This document shows positions 5,462 to 5,472 of a DNA stretch of 5,472 nt, piece after piece (positions within the stretch are counted from its first letter, which is position 1; every line of letters begins with the position of its first letter). The notes below the pieces were generated by a model that saw only the letters and a list, made by a program, of their open reading frames with translations, did not search any database and was not told where the DNA came from. Origin of the DNA: Aquiflexum sp041749095 (GTDB taxonomy: Bacteria; Bacteroidota; Bacteroidia; Cytophagales; Cyclobacteriaceae); assembly GCF_041749095.1 (NCBI RefSeq), contig NZ_JBGTCA010000250.1, positions 1-5,472 of the forward strand. The letters run 5' to 3'. The translations under genes and the position numbers were made by a program.

Positions 5462-5472
5462 GGCTGCCTAGA

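Larger units (their letters stand above)
5188..5472. other. Non-coding region filled with inverted repeats
   Basis: No convincing open frame, tRNA or rRNA is present from the transglutaminase stop codon to the window edge. The stretch is a series of separate stem-forming segments (5212-5246, 5264-5290, 5292-5319, 5364-5400, 5413-5461) separated by AT-rich linkers. The 5292-5319 stem is only 6 bp (ACCATT/AATGGT) around a 16-nt loop. No stem is followed by a T run, so the end of the operon transcript is not marked by a classic intrinsic terminator. The next gene lies beyond the window. Confidence 0.7.

Noticed and set aside
5188..5472. tRNA or insertion-sequence end in the 3' region
   Set aside because: No cloverleaf with TTC-loop consensus, no transposase fragment and no target-site duplication could be found; the stems are short and separate.

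Overview
The window reads as Bacteroidota DNA, most likely of the Cytophagales/Cyclobacteriaceae type. The evidence is a methionyl-tRNA synthetase with a fused C-terminal Trbp111-type domain, AT-rich starts with almost no Shine-Dalgarno sequences, a possible Bacteroidota-style -33/-7 promoter, and intergenic repeats (GATAGCTATC palindromes, GTCATTCTG ends, heptanucleotide arrays) that I associate with that group from memory. The genus call is inference. All genes lie on the + strand.

Layout. Positions 1-757 hold the 3' end of metG, closed by a strong intrinsic terminator (778-812). An AT-rich control region (about 813-1038) has a candidate promoter and a small palindrome. Four genes follow: a circularly permuted ATP-grasp protein (1039-2466), an alpha-E protein (2616-3596), an Anbu-type proteasome-fold protein (3593-4348) and a transglutaminase-like protein (4345-5187). 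The last three are joined by two 4-base ATGA stop/start overlaps and are surely co-expressed. The ATP-grasp gene is separated from them by a 149-bp spacer made mostly of three unrelated heptanucleotide tandem arrays and an imperfect palindrome. After the last gene, 5188-5472 is non-coding and consists of a series of inverted repeats; no next gene is visible.

How the genes work together. The set ATP-grasp + alpha-E + transglutaminase-like + Anbu is a conserved bacterial neighbourhood noted in comparative genomics, so it is not new as a gene set, but its substrate is unknown to me. A reasonable reading is a peptide or isopeptide system: the ATP-grasp protein (with alpha-E) forms amide bonds, and the transglutaminase-like and Anbu proteins cleave or rearrange them. 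The key residues visible here are consistent with active enzymes: Anbu Thr2, Asp18 and Lys31/32, and transglutaminase Cys179, His216 and Asp232. The least explained part of the window is the heptamer-array spacer inside the operon.
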